Assembly: GCA_946481275.1 (NCBI GenBank)
Contig: CAMLMV010000063.1
Location: 1-31,766 of the forward strand
Reading direction: 5' to 3'
Length of the DNA stretch: 31,766 nt
DNA from: an uncultured Massilia sp.
GTDB taxonomy: Bacteria; Pseudomonadota; Gammaproteobacteria; Burkholderiales; Burkholderiaceae
The notes beneath the pieces are model-generated. The model searched no databases. It worked only from the letters and a program-made list of their open reading frames with translations, and was not told the DNA's origin. The position numbers and the translations under genes were made by a program. This document shows positions 25,514 through 31,766 of this stretch, one piece after another. The stretch's first letter is position 1, and each line of letters opens with the position of its first letter.

Positions 25514-27568
25514 GTGAAGCGCACGACGATCGTCGCGGCGCTCGCGGGCGTCGCCGTGCTGGCCGGCGGCGCGGCCCTGTACGTCTTCAACGCGCGCCAG
25601 AACGCGACGCCGGGCCGCGCGTTCTGGCGCCCCGCCGACGCGCCGACCAAACCGGCGTGGTCCGCACGCGTGACGCCGCTGCCGGACCGTTTCGGCGATC
25701 CGTTCGGCACCGTCGTCGACGCGCACGGCAACGTGTTCGTGGCCGACGGCGGCGACTGCAGCTGCATCCGCCGCATCGCGCCCGACGGCCAGGTGACCAT
25801 CTTCGCCGGCGGCCACGCGGGCTTCGCGGACGGTGCCGGCGCCGCCGCGGCGTTCGACACGCCGTCGGCGCTGGCCATCGACCGTCTCGGCAATCTCTAC
25901 GTCGCCGATACGCACAACAACGCGATCCGCAAGGTGGCGCCCGACGGCAGCGTGAGCACGCTGGCGGGCAGCGCCGCCGGCTTCGACGGGCCGGTCGGCG
26001 TGGCCGTCGACCGCGACGGCAACGTGTATGTCGCGGACACCTACAACGACCGCATTGGCCGCATCGGCAAGGACGGCGCGGTGACGACGGTGGCCGGCCA
26101 TGGCACCCCCGGCCGCCTGGACGGCATGGGCACCGCGGCCGGGTTCGACACACCGAGCGCCATCGCGGTCGACAAGCACGGCGTGCTGTTCGTCGCCGAC
26201 ACCGGCAACAACGCGATCCGGCGCATCGACAAGACGGGCGCCGTGACGACGTTCGCCCGCGCCCCCGAGTACGAGCGGCGCCCGCTGCTGTGGCGCCCGG
26301 TCGCGCTGGCGCTGACGCACGATGGTTACCTGTACGCGAGCGGCGCGGGCGGCCGCATCCTCCAGTTCGACCCAAGCGGGCAGTATCACGCCCTGCCGGA
26401 TACCGATCGCCCCGCGGGCGTGAGCTATGCCAGCGACGGCAACGTGCGGCTGTACGCGCCGCGCGGCATCGCCGTGAAACGCGACGGTGCGCTGGTGGTG
26501 GCCGACGGCCAGGCGCAGCAGATGTTCGTGCTGGCCCCGCCCCAACCGGGCACGCCGCCCCCGCAGGCGCGGCCGCAGGTGCTGCCCGCGGTGGCATCGA
26601 TGCCCTGGCCCGTCGGTCCGCAGTCGGAACCGCACGAAGTGGTCGGCGTGCTGGGCGAGGTGCGCGGCAGCTACGACGGCGAGAACCGCGACCACTTCCA
26701 TGCGGGCCTGGACATCCGCGCCGACGTCGGCGCGCGCGTGCTGGCGGTCCTGCCGGCGACGGTGAGCGATCCTTATCCCAACTGGGCGTTCGACGATCTG
26801 GGCGAAGGCATGAGCATCGGGCCGCTGGCGTACATCCACATGCGCGTGGGCCGCGACGCCAAAGGCAATGCGCTCGATCCGCGTTTCCAGGTGCTGCGCG
26901 GCGCGAACGGCAAACCGGAACGCGTGCGCGTGCGGCGCGGCACGCGGTTCGCCGTCGGCGACGCGCTCGGCACGATCAATCCGATGGCGCACGTGCACAT
27001 GGAGTACTACCCCGGCGGCGTGGCCATCAACGCGCTGGCCCTGCCGTTCACGGGCCTGCGCGACACGGTGCCGCCCCGCATCCAGAGCATCGCCCTGTAC
27101 GATGCGAACGGCCAGCGCCTGCCGCGCAAGAAGGGCCAGCGCCTGCACGTGGCGCGCACGCTCGGCGAGGTGACGATCGTCGCCGCCGGCTACGACCAGA
27201 TGGACGGCAACCTGGCGCGGCGCCGCCTCGGCCTGTACAAGGTGGGCTACCAGCTGCTCCACGCGGACGGCAGCCCCGTCGCCGGATTCGAGAGACCGCG
27301 CATCACACAGGTCTACGACCGCCTGCCGCGCGAGCGTGAGGCCGTAAAACTGCTGTATGCGGAAAACAGCGGCATCACGGTCTACGGCAGCAAGGCCACC
27401 GTGTTCGCCTATGCCGTCAACAACACGCTGAAGGATGGCGTGGCGCTGCCGGGCACGTGGAAAGTGGACAGTCTGGCACCGGGCGACTACGTGCTGCGTA
27501 TCTACGCGGCCGATTTCGCGGGACAGGTCGCGCAGGAAGGGCGCGACCTGCCGATCACGGTGGAATAA
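25514..27568 (+). CDS. NHL-repeat beta-propeller fused to an M23-type peptidase domain
   Basis: A 684-residue envelope protein with a GTG start one base after the DUF885 stop, so the two form an operon. Residues 6-25 are a hydrophobic segment without a clear cleavage site, suggesting an inner-membrane anchor. Residues 60-350 form NHL repeats: NVFVADGGD, NLYVADTHNNAIRKVAPDG, NVYVADTYNDRIGRIGKDG and VLFVADTGNNAIRRIDKTG, i.e. a beta-propeller. Residues 375-500 resemble the LytM/M23 fold and retain all zinc ligands: H396 and D400 in HAGLD, and H493/H495 in HVHME. The C-terminal 180 residues include a beta-rich region of unknown type (FERPRITQVYDRLP). The M23 call rests on ligand spacing. If active, it could cut peptidoglycan cross-links; the propeller could bind a partner or ligand. 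The stop codon lies in a palindrome shared with the converging remnant. Confidence 0.83.
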   Translation: MKRTTIVAALAGVAVLAGGAALYVFNARQNATPGRAFWRPADAPTKPAWSARVTPLPDRFGDPFGTVVDAHGNVFVADGGDCSCIRRIAPDGQVTIFAGGHAGFADGAGAAAAFDTPSALAIDRLGNLYVADTHNNAIRKVAPDGSVSTLAGSAAGFDGPVGVAVDRDGNVYVADTYNDRIGRIGKDGAVTTVAGHGTPGRLDGMGTAAGFDTPSAIAVDKHGVLFVADTGNNAIRRIDKTGAVTTFARAPEYERRPLLWRPVALALTHDGYLYASGAGGRILQFDPSGQYHALPDTDRPAGVSYASDGNVRLYAPRGIAVKRDGALVVADGQAQQMFVLAPPQPGTPPPQARPQVLPAVASMPWPVGPQSEPHEVVGVLGEVRGSYDGENRDHFHAGLDIRADVGARVLAVLPATVSDPYPNWAFDDLGEGMSIGPLAYIHMRVGRDAKGNALDPRFQVLRGANGKPERVRVRRGTRFAVGDALGTINPMAHVHMEYYPGGVAINALALPFTGLRDTVPPRIQSIALYDANGQRLPRKKGQRLHVARTLGEVTIVAAGYDQMDGNLARRRLGLYKVGYQLLHADGSPVAGFERPRITQVYDRLPREREAVKLLYAENSGITVYGSKATVFAYAVNNTLKDGVALPGTWKVDSLAPGDYVLRIYAADFAGQVAQEGRDLPITVE

Positions 27569-27578
27569 GCGCTTATTC
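27563..27578. repeat. 16-base perfect palindrome spanning two convergent stop codons
   Basis: GAATAAGCGCTTATTC is perfectly self-complementary. It contains the TAA of the NHL/M23 gene (27566-27568) and the TAA of the converging minus-strand remnant (27573-27575). As RNA it could form only a small stem; it could be a protein-binding site or a coincidence of two Glu-stop ends. Confidence 0.55.
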
Positions 27579-27779
27579 GAAAGCGACGCGCGCCAGGTAG
27601 TCGTTGTCGACGACGGTGCGCTCGATCTTCGTATCGGACCCGATATAGACGTCGACACGGCTCGCGAGCGGCAGGCTCACGTCGATGAAGTAGTTGGCAT
27701 GGAGACGGCGCGCGGTACGGAACTCGATGCTTGCGCCCGGCGCCAGGTGATCCTTGACGATATCGAAAAAATAGCGGCG
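27573..27779 (-). pseudogene. Startless 3' gene remnant next to tatC
   Basis: A minus-strand open frame of about 68 codons ends at TAA 27573-27575 and reads RRYFFDIVKDHLAPG, then IEFRTARRLHANYFIDVSLP and VDVYIGSDTKIERTVVDNDY, ending LARVAFE. Nearly every third codon position is G or C, as in neighbouring genes, so it behaves like real coding sequence. No ATG, GTG or TTG precedes it in frame: upstream it enters the tatC 3' end and meets a stop at 27831-27833. The simplest reading is the tail of a gene whose front was lost when tatC was joined to it. A non-standard start or a frameshift error in the sequence are alternatives. I do not recognise the parent family. Confidence 0.6.
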
Positions 27780-27780
27780 C

Positions 27781-28536
27781 TCAGGACTGTTCCTGCGGCG
27801 CCTGCGTGGCGCGCACGAAGATCGGCGCCATCAGCAATCCGAGTTCGAACAGCAGGCACATCGGAATGGCCAGCGCCAGCTGGCTGACGGCGTCCGGCGG
27901 CGTCACGATCGCGGCGATGACGAACGCGCCGACGATGGCGTACGGACGGATCGAGCGCAGCTTCTCGACGGTGACGATACCCATGCGGACGAGGATCACG
28001 ACGACGACCGGCACCTCGAACGTGGCGCCGAACGCGAGGCACATGGACATCACGAAGTCGAGGTAGTTCTCGATGTCCGGCATCACCGCGATGGAATTCG
28101 GCGAGAAGTTCCCGATGAAGTGGAACACGCGGCCGAACACGAAGAAATAACAGAACGCGACGCCGGCGATGAACAGGAACGACGACGAGATCACGAGCGG
28201 CAGCACGAGCCGCTTTTCGTGCGCGTACAACCCGGGCGCGACGAAGGCCCAGACCTGATAAAAGACCCACGGCAGCGCGAGGATGAAAGCGATCAGCAGC
28301 GTGACCTTCATCGGCACGAGGAACGGCGAGACGACGCCGGTGGCGATCATCTTGGAGCCGGCCGGCAGCGCGGCCAGCATCGGGGCGGCGAGGAAATCGT
28401 AGATCTGTGCCGGGCCCGGCCACAGCATCAGCACGATGCACGCGAGGACGATGCCGTACGTTGCCTTGATCAGGCGGTCGCGCAGCTCGACCAGGTGGGA
28501 GATGAAGGTTTCTTCGCCCGCGGTTTCTTCAGTCAT
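27781..28536 (-). CDS. tatC: Sec-independent protein translocase TatC
   Basis: A 251-residue inner-membrane protein with six hydrophobic segments. It is the receptor for twin-arginine signal peptides and, with TatB, recognises folded substrates. The N-terminal cytoplasmic motif FISHLVELRDRLIK and the loop ALPWVFYQVWAFVAPGLYAHEKR are TatC hallmarks, with the conserved glutamate and phenylalanine positions present. Near the end VTPPDAVSQLALAIPMCLLFELG matches the conserved last helices. The ATG at 28536 gives the typical start MTEETAGEETFISHL. It follows tatB by 36 bases. The TGA stop at 27781-27783 is intact although a foreign-looking gene tail lies right behind it. Confidence 0.97.
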   Translation of the reverse strand: MTEETAGEETFISHLVELRDRLIKATYGIVLACIVLMLWPGPAQIYDFLAAPMLAALPAGSKMIATGVVSPFLVPMKVTLLIAFILALPWVFYQVWAFVAPGLYAHEKRLVLPLVISSSFLFIAGVAFCYFFVFGRVFHFIGNFSPNSIAVMPDIENYLDFVMSMCLAFGATFEVPVVVVILVRMGIVTVEKLRSIRPYAIVGAFVIAAIVTPPDAVSQLALAIPMCLLFELGLLMAPIFVRATQAPQEQS

Positions 28537-28572
28537 CTGGCGCTAGGAGGCGGCGCCCAACGGCGGCCGTCA

Positions 28573-29079
28573 TCAGAAAAATTTGGTGTTGGAAGTGGCG
28601 CCGGGACGGAACTTGCGCACGCGGGCCGCGCCGGACAGCACATGCTGGCGCGTGCCCTGGCGATTCTTGTACCAGGCCGGCATGCTCGACGTCTTCGCCA
28701 GCTTCTTGCGGCGGAAGTCGCGCGCCTTGCGCTCGATGTCGTCCGTCGAGGCCGTCGTCGGCATCACGGCCGTGTCGCCGCGCCAGGCGGACTCGACCTC
28801 GCCCATGTGGGTCGAGACGGTATTCTCGACTTCGGACTTGAACGTGTCGACCTCGGACTTGAAACTTTGCGCGCTATCCTGGATATCCTTGTGCAGATTG
28901 CGCAATTCTTCCATTTCGATCTCGCGCGAGACCTCCGACTTCACGTCGTGCAGGTAGCGCTGGGCGCGGCCGTACAGGGTGCCGGCCATGCGCGCCACCT
29001 TAGGTAGTTTCTCGGGGCCAATCACGACCAGCGCCACCGCGCCGATGATGGCGAGTTTGGTAAGACCGAGATCGATCAT
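28573..29079 (-). CDS. tatB: Sec-independent protein translocase TatB
   Basis: A 168-residue protein with the TatB layout: an N-terminal membrane helix (MIDLGLTKLAIIGAVALVVIGP) ending in the conserved GPEKLPKVAR hinge, an amphipathic helix, and a long charged, partly coiled-coil tail (EEL to about 100). The glutamate in the first helix region typical of E. coli TatB is replaced here by residues such as Leu and Thr. It forms the receptor complex with TatC. The ATG at 29079 is the family start. The basic C-terminal tail is not conserved in TatB generally. Confidence 0.95.
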   Translation of the reverse strand: MIDLGLTKLAIIGAVALVVIGPEKLPKVARMAGTLYGRAQRYLHDVKSEVSREIEMEELRNLHKDIQDSAQSFKSEVDTFKSEVENTVSTHMGEVESAWRGDTAVMPTTASTDDIERKARDFRRKKLAKTSSMPAWYKNRQGTRQHVLSGAARVRKFRPGATSNTKFF

Positions 29080-29121
29080 GCGGGGTCAGGCATGGGATTA
29101 ATGGCGGGCTTAGTGGCGCGC

Positions 29122-29364
29122 TTAGTGACGCGTTTTTTCGCGCGCGTCGACGTCGATGGTCGACTTGTCGGCCACCTGTTGCGCGGTCTGTTGCGCCGTC
29201 TGGCTGGCCGGCGTCTTGCCGTCTTCCTCGCCCTTCATGCCATCCTTGAAACCCTTGACGGCCTTGCCCAGGTCCGAGCCTGCATTGCGCAGCTTGCTCG
29301 TACCGAACACCACCACCACCACGACCAGCACGATCAACCAGTGCCAGAGACTCATCGAACCCAT
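29122..29364 (-). CDS. tatA: Sec-independent protein translocase TatA
   Basis: An 80-residue single-span protein: hydrophobic helix ([17 protein letters not shown]), the conserved [21 protein letters not shown] amphipathic helix, and a Gln/Ala-rich tail. TatA oligomers form the passage for folded twin-arginine substrates. ATG 29364 has AAGGAG about seven bases upstream; a second ATG three codons later is the more usual TatA start (MSLWHW) but has no better ribosome site. A -10-like TATACT (29417-29422) lies upstream, so the tat genes may have their own promoter as well as read-through from the histidine genes. Confidence 0.96.
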   Translation of the reverse strand: MGSMSLWHWLIVLVVVVVVFGTSKLRNAGSDLGKAVKGFKDGMKGEEDGKTPASQTAQQTAQQVADKSTIDVDAREKTRH

Positions 29365-29416
29365 TGTTTTCTCCTTGCCGGGCAGCAGCCCGATCAGCGT
29401 AAGCTAAAGCTACGCC

Positions 29417-29422
29417 AGTATA
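29417..29422 (-). promoter_or_regulatory. Putative -10 element of tatABC
   Basis: Minus-strand TATACT, 5 of 6 matches, 53 bases before the tatA start in the 97-base gap after the HIT gene. The -35 region is not convincing. Confidence 0.35.
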
Positions 29423-29461
29423 AGCGGTTTAGGGCCGGAATGCCCTCTTTCCTTTAGGGAA

Positions 29462-29836
29462 TTACGTTCCCAGGCCACGCCACGGACGCGGCCCGCCGTA
29501 CACATGCAGGTGCAGGTGGTACACCTCCTGCCCGCCGTCCGGTCCGACGTTGAACAGCGTCTTGTAGCCGCCGCTGCGCTGGCCGTCCGCGCCGGTTTTC
29601 ACGGCGATGCCGTGTTCGGCCGCCAGCTTCGGCGCCAGCGCCAGCATCTTGCCCAGCACGGGCGCGTGCGCATCGGTGCAGTCGGACAGGCTGGCCACGT
29701 GCTGCTTCGGGATCACCAGCAGGTGGACGGGCGCGGCCGGGTTGATGTCCTTGAACGCGAGCAACTCGTCGTCCTCGTACACCACGCTGGCCGGGATCTG
29801 CTTGGCGACGATCTTGCAGAAGATGCAGTTATCCAT
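29462..29836 (-). CDS. HIT family protein (HinT-like nucleotide hydrolase)
   Basis: A 124-residue histidine-triad protein. The N-terminal CIFCKIV keeps the paired cysteines found in many HinT proteins, and the triad HLHLHVYGG is at residues 107-115 with H107, H109 and H111. HinT-type enzymes hydrolyse adenosine phosphoramidates and similar nucleotide conjugates. GGAGAG lies eight bases before ATG 29836. It sits between hisE and tatA, a conserved arrangement in Betaproteobacteria, and is probably co-transcribed with the histidine genes (15-base gap from hisE). Confidence 0.94.
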   Translation of the reverse strand: MDNCIFCKIVAKQIPASVVYEDDELLAFKDINPAAPVHLLVIPKQHVASLSDCTDAHAPVLGKMLALAPKLAAEHGIAVKTGADGQRSGGYKTLFNVGPDGGQEVYHLHLHVYGGPRPWRGLGT

Positions 29837-29851
29837 GTTCTCTCCAGGTTC

Positions 29852-30193
29852 TTAGTCTTGCGGACGCGAAGCCTTCTCTTCGATACCGGAAATGCCTTCG
29901 CGCCGCGCCAGTTCGTCCAGCACCTGCTGCGGCGTGAGGCCGAACTGCGCCAGCAGGACGATCGAATGGAACCACAGGTCGGCCGTTTCGTACAACAGCT
30001 TCGACGCGTCCGCGCCGGCGCGCACGTCCTTCGCGGCCATCACGGTCTCGACGGCTTCCTCGCCGATCTTTTTCAGGATGGCGTCGTCGCCCTTGGCGAA
30101 CAGTTTCGCCACGTACGAGGCCGTGGGGTCGCCGCCGTTGGCCGGCTTGCGGGATTCGATGACGGCCGCGAGGCGTTCCAGTTGCGTGCTCAT
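29852..30193 (-). CDS. hisE: Phosphoribosyl-ATP pyrophosphatase
   Basis: A 113-residue protein of the all-alpha MazG-like fold that hydrolyses phosphoribosyl-ATP to phosphoribosyl-AMP, step 2 of histidine synthesis. The pattern [25 protein letters not shown] with the metal-binding glutamates (EEAVE) and the following ETADLWFH is diagnostic. It is a separate gene, unlike the HisIE fusion of E. coli. It follows hisI by six bases on the same strand. The start at 30193 gives the normal N-terminus MSTQLERLA. Confidence 0.96.
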   Translation of the reverse strand: MSTQLERLAAVIESRKPANGGDPTASYVAKLFAKGDDAILKKIGEEAVETVMAAKDVRAGADASKLLYETADLWFHSIVLLAQFGLTPQQVLDELARREGISGIEEKASRPQD

Positions 30194-30199
30194 GTGTCG

Positions 30200-30646
30200 C
30201 TATTTCTTCTTCGGATTGGTATAGATGGTGTCCGGATCCTGCAGGACGGGCTCGACGCTGTTCCAGTCGCCGTCCTCGAACTTCTGGAAGAAGCAGGAAT
30301 GGCGGCCGGTGTGGCAGGCGATGCCGCCGGCCTGCTCGACCTTCAGCAGCACCACGTCTTCGTCGCAATCGAGGCGGATTTCCAGCACTTTCTGCACGTG
30401 GCCGGACTCTTCGCCCTTGTGCCACAGCTTCTTGCGCGAGCGGCTCCAGTACACGGCCTCGCCGAGCTCCACGGTCCTGGCCAGGGCTTCGCGGTTCATC
30501 CAGGCGAACATCAGGATGTCGCCGGTGGCGGCTTCCTGGGCGATCACCGGCACGAGGCCGTGCTCGTCCCATTGGACTTTCTTGAGCCAGGGCTGGGCCG
30601 GGATCGTCGGGGGGGTGGTCGGGGTCACCATGGTCGTCGGTTCCAT
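30200..30646 (-). CDS. hisI: Phosphoribosyl-AMP cyclohydrolase
   Basis: A protein of about 148 residues that opens the purine ring of phosphoribosyl-AMP, step 3 of histidine synthesis. [32 protein letters not shown] and [22 protein letters not shown], then the zinc-binding DCDEDVVLL and [10 protein letters not shown], are the HisI core. The start is uncertain: ATG 30646 lies three bases after the hisF stop; TTG 30649 and ATG 30631 are in-frame alternatives. The first 18 residues are Pro/Thr-rich and not conserved, so the shorter start is possible. Confidence 0.93.
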   Translation of the reverse strand: MEPTTMVTPTTPPTIPAQPWLKKVQWDEHGLVPVIAQEAATGDILMFAWMNREALARTVELGEAVYWSRSRKKLWHKGEESGHVQKVLEIRLDCDEDVVLLKVEQAGGIACHTGRHSCFFQKFEDGDWNSVEPVLQDPDTIYTNPKKK

Positions 30647-30649
30647 CAA

Positions 30650-31411
30650 TCAGTCGAGGCGCATCGGGATGCCGCGGTCCGCCATGAAGCGCTTGGCTTC
30701 ACCGACCGTGTGCTGCCCGTAGTGGAAGATGCTCGCGGCCAGCACGGCGTCGGCATGCCCTTCCAGCACGCCATCGGCGAGATCCTTCAGGCCGCCCACG
30801 CCGCCCGAGGCGATCACGGAGATGCCGACGGCGTCGGACACGGCGCGCGTCAGGCCCAGGTCGAAGCCGACCTTGGTGCCGTCGCGGTCCATGCTGGTGA
30901 GCAGCAGTTCGCCGGCGCCCAGGCTTTCCATCTTGCGGGCCCATTCGACGGCGTCGAGGCCGGTCGGGTTGCGGCCGCCGTGGGTAAAGACTTCCCACTT
31001 GCCGGGTGCGACCTGCTTGGCGTCGATGGCGACGACGATGCACTGCGAGCCGTGCTTTTGCGACGCGTCGTACACGAGTTGCGGGTTCGTCACGGCCGAG
31101 GTGTTCATCGACACCTTGTCGGCGCCGGCGTTCAGCAGCCGGCGCACGTCCTCGACCTTGCGCACGCCGCCGCCCACGGTCAGCGGGATGAACACGGTCG
31201 ATGCCACCGCTTCGATGATCGGCAGGATCAGGTCGCGGCCGTCGCTGGACGCGGTGATGTCGAGGAAGGTGATCTCGTCGGCGCCCTGCTCGTTGTAGCG
31301 GCGCGCGATCTCGACGGGGTCGCCGGCATCGCGCAGTTCGGTGAAGTTGACGCCCTTGACCACGCGGCCGCCGGTGACGTCCAGGCAGGGGATGATGCGT
31401 TTTGCGAGCAT
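30650..31411 (-). CDS. hisF: Imidazole glycerol phosphate synthase subunit HisF
   Basis: A 253-residue (beta/alpha)8 barrel that uses ammonia from HisH to form imidazole glycerol phosphate and AICAR. The start [23 protein letters not shown] carries the catalytic aspartate (D11), and the second aspartate lies in [16 protein letters not shown]. The phosphate-binding ends ([11 protein letters not shown] and [10 protein letters not shown]) are present. The open frame continues upstream, but ATG 31411 is the family start; no Shine-Dalgarno is evident. It is 70 bases behind hisA and overlaps closely with hisI. Confidence 0.97.
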   Translation of the reverse strand: MLAKRIIPCLDVTGGRVVKGVNFTELRDAGDPVEIARRYNEQGADEITFLDITASSDGRDLILPIIEAVASTVFIPLTVGGGVRKVEDVRRLLNAGADKVSMNTSAVTNPQLVYDASQKHGSQCIVVAIDAKQVAPGKWEVFTHGGRNPTGLDAVEWARKMESLGAGELLLTSMDRDGTKVGFDLGLTRAVSDAVGISVIASGGVGGLKDLADGVLEGHADAVLAASIFHYGQHTVGEAKRFMADRGIPMRLD

Positions 31412-31481
31412 AAGAGTATTTGCGATATTCAGCCGCCGTCCCCGCGCAAACGGTGACGGCGACACGGGCACGGGCAGGAAA

Positions 31482-31766
31482 TTACGCCTGCGCGCCCTCG
31501 GTGAGTTCATCCGCGCGTTCCTGCGCGCTGGCCAGGTCGAGCGTGCCTTCGTAGATCGAGCGGCCGCAGATCACGCCTTCGATGCCCTCGTCCTGCACGG
31601 CGCACAGGGCTTCCACGTCGGCCAGGTTGTGCAGGCCGCCCGAGGCGATGATGGGGATCTTGACGGCCTGCGCCAGGCGCACGGTCGCTTCGATGTTCAC
31701 GCCGCCCATCATGCCGTCGCGGCCGATGTCGGTGTAGATGATCGATTCGACGCCGTAGCCTTCGAA
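31482..31766 (-). CDS. hisA: ProFAR isomerase HisA (N-terminus beyond the window)
   Basis: Only the C-terminal 94 residues are visible; the frame is open to the window edge. The sequence [20 protein letters not shown] contains the second catalytic aspartate of HisA, and the following [18 protein letters not shown] and [15 protein letters not shown] are the phosphate-binding loops of the barrel. HisA isomerises ProFAR to PRFAR, step 4 of histidine synthesis. It is the first visible gene of the his-HIT-tat run on the minus strand; hisH is expected further upstream outside the window. Confidence 0.95.
   Translation of the reverse strand, partial: FEGYGVESIIYTDIGRDGMMGGVNIEATVRLAQAVKIPIIASGGLHNLADVEALCAVQDEGIEGVICGRSIYEGTLDLASAQERADELTEGAQA

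Noticed and set aside
31412..31510. N-terminal extension of hisF
   Set aside because: HisF begins [11 protein letters not shown]; the 33 extra residues overlap the hisA end and are not conserved.

Overview
This is a GC-rich bacterial chromosome segment that looks like a member of the Oxalobacteraceae (Massilia/Telluria group, Betaproteobacteria). The evidence is the strong preference for GC-ended codons, the hisA-hisF-hisI-hisE-HIT-tatA-tatB-tatC order typical of Betaproteobacteria, the hemE/priA pairing, and a serralysin-like protease ending in a DUF4214 region, a type common in Massilia. The genus is an inference. No tRNA, rRNA, insertion sequence, prophage or CRISPR array was seen.

Left part (1-15617). 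Eleven of twelve genes lie on the minus strand: a YgiQ-family radical SAM protein (cut by the window edge), a DUF4404 protein, a secreted M3 oligopeptidase, a TMEM175-like channel, a DUF3144 protein, a FemAB/BioF2-like acetyltransferase behind a 351-base AT-rich leader, slyX, a type-I-secreted-type metalloprotease, a Rep/UvrD helicase, an orphan dihydrolipoamide dehydrogenase, and priA (TTG start). The one plus-strand gene encodes a DUF1857 (SRPBCC) protein. Good hairpin terminators follow several genes.

Centre (15618-16158). The 541-base gap between hemE and priA holds seven exact matches to the DnaA-box consensus TTWTNCACA, several near matches, an AT-rich stretch (16 G+C in 60 bases) and an exact IHF consensus site. 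It looks like a replication origin or another DnaA-binding control locus. This is the strongest unexpected signal in the window.

Right part (16159-31766). hemE (minus) is divergent from a plus-strand run: an S9 prolyl-oligopeptidase overlapping by ATGA with a 1390-residue SNF2-family helicase, then a secreted DUF885 peptidase one base from a membrane-anchored NHL-propeller/M23-peptidase fusion. A coding-looking but startless gene remnant separates these from the converging minus-strand block tatC-tatB-tatA-HIT-hisE-hisI-hisF-hisA, which covers twin-arginine export and late steps of histidine biosynthesis. hisA is cut by the window end.

The rest is mostly housekeeping (haem, histidine, replication restart, export) mixed with a notable number of peptidases: M3, serralysin-like, S9, DUF885 and M23. 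Most carry export signals or are of an exported type.
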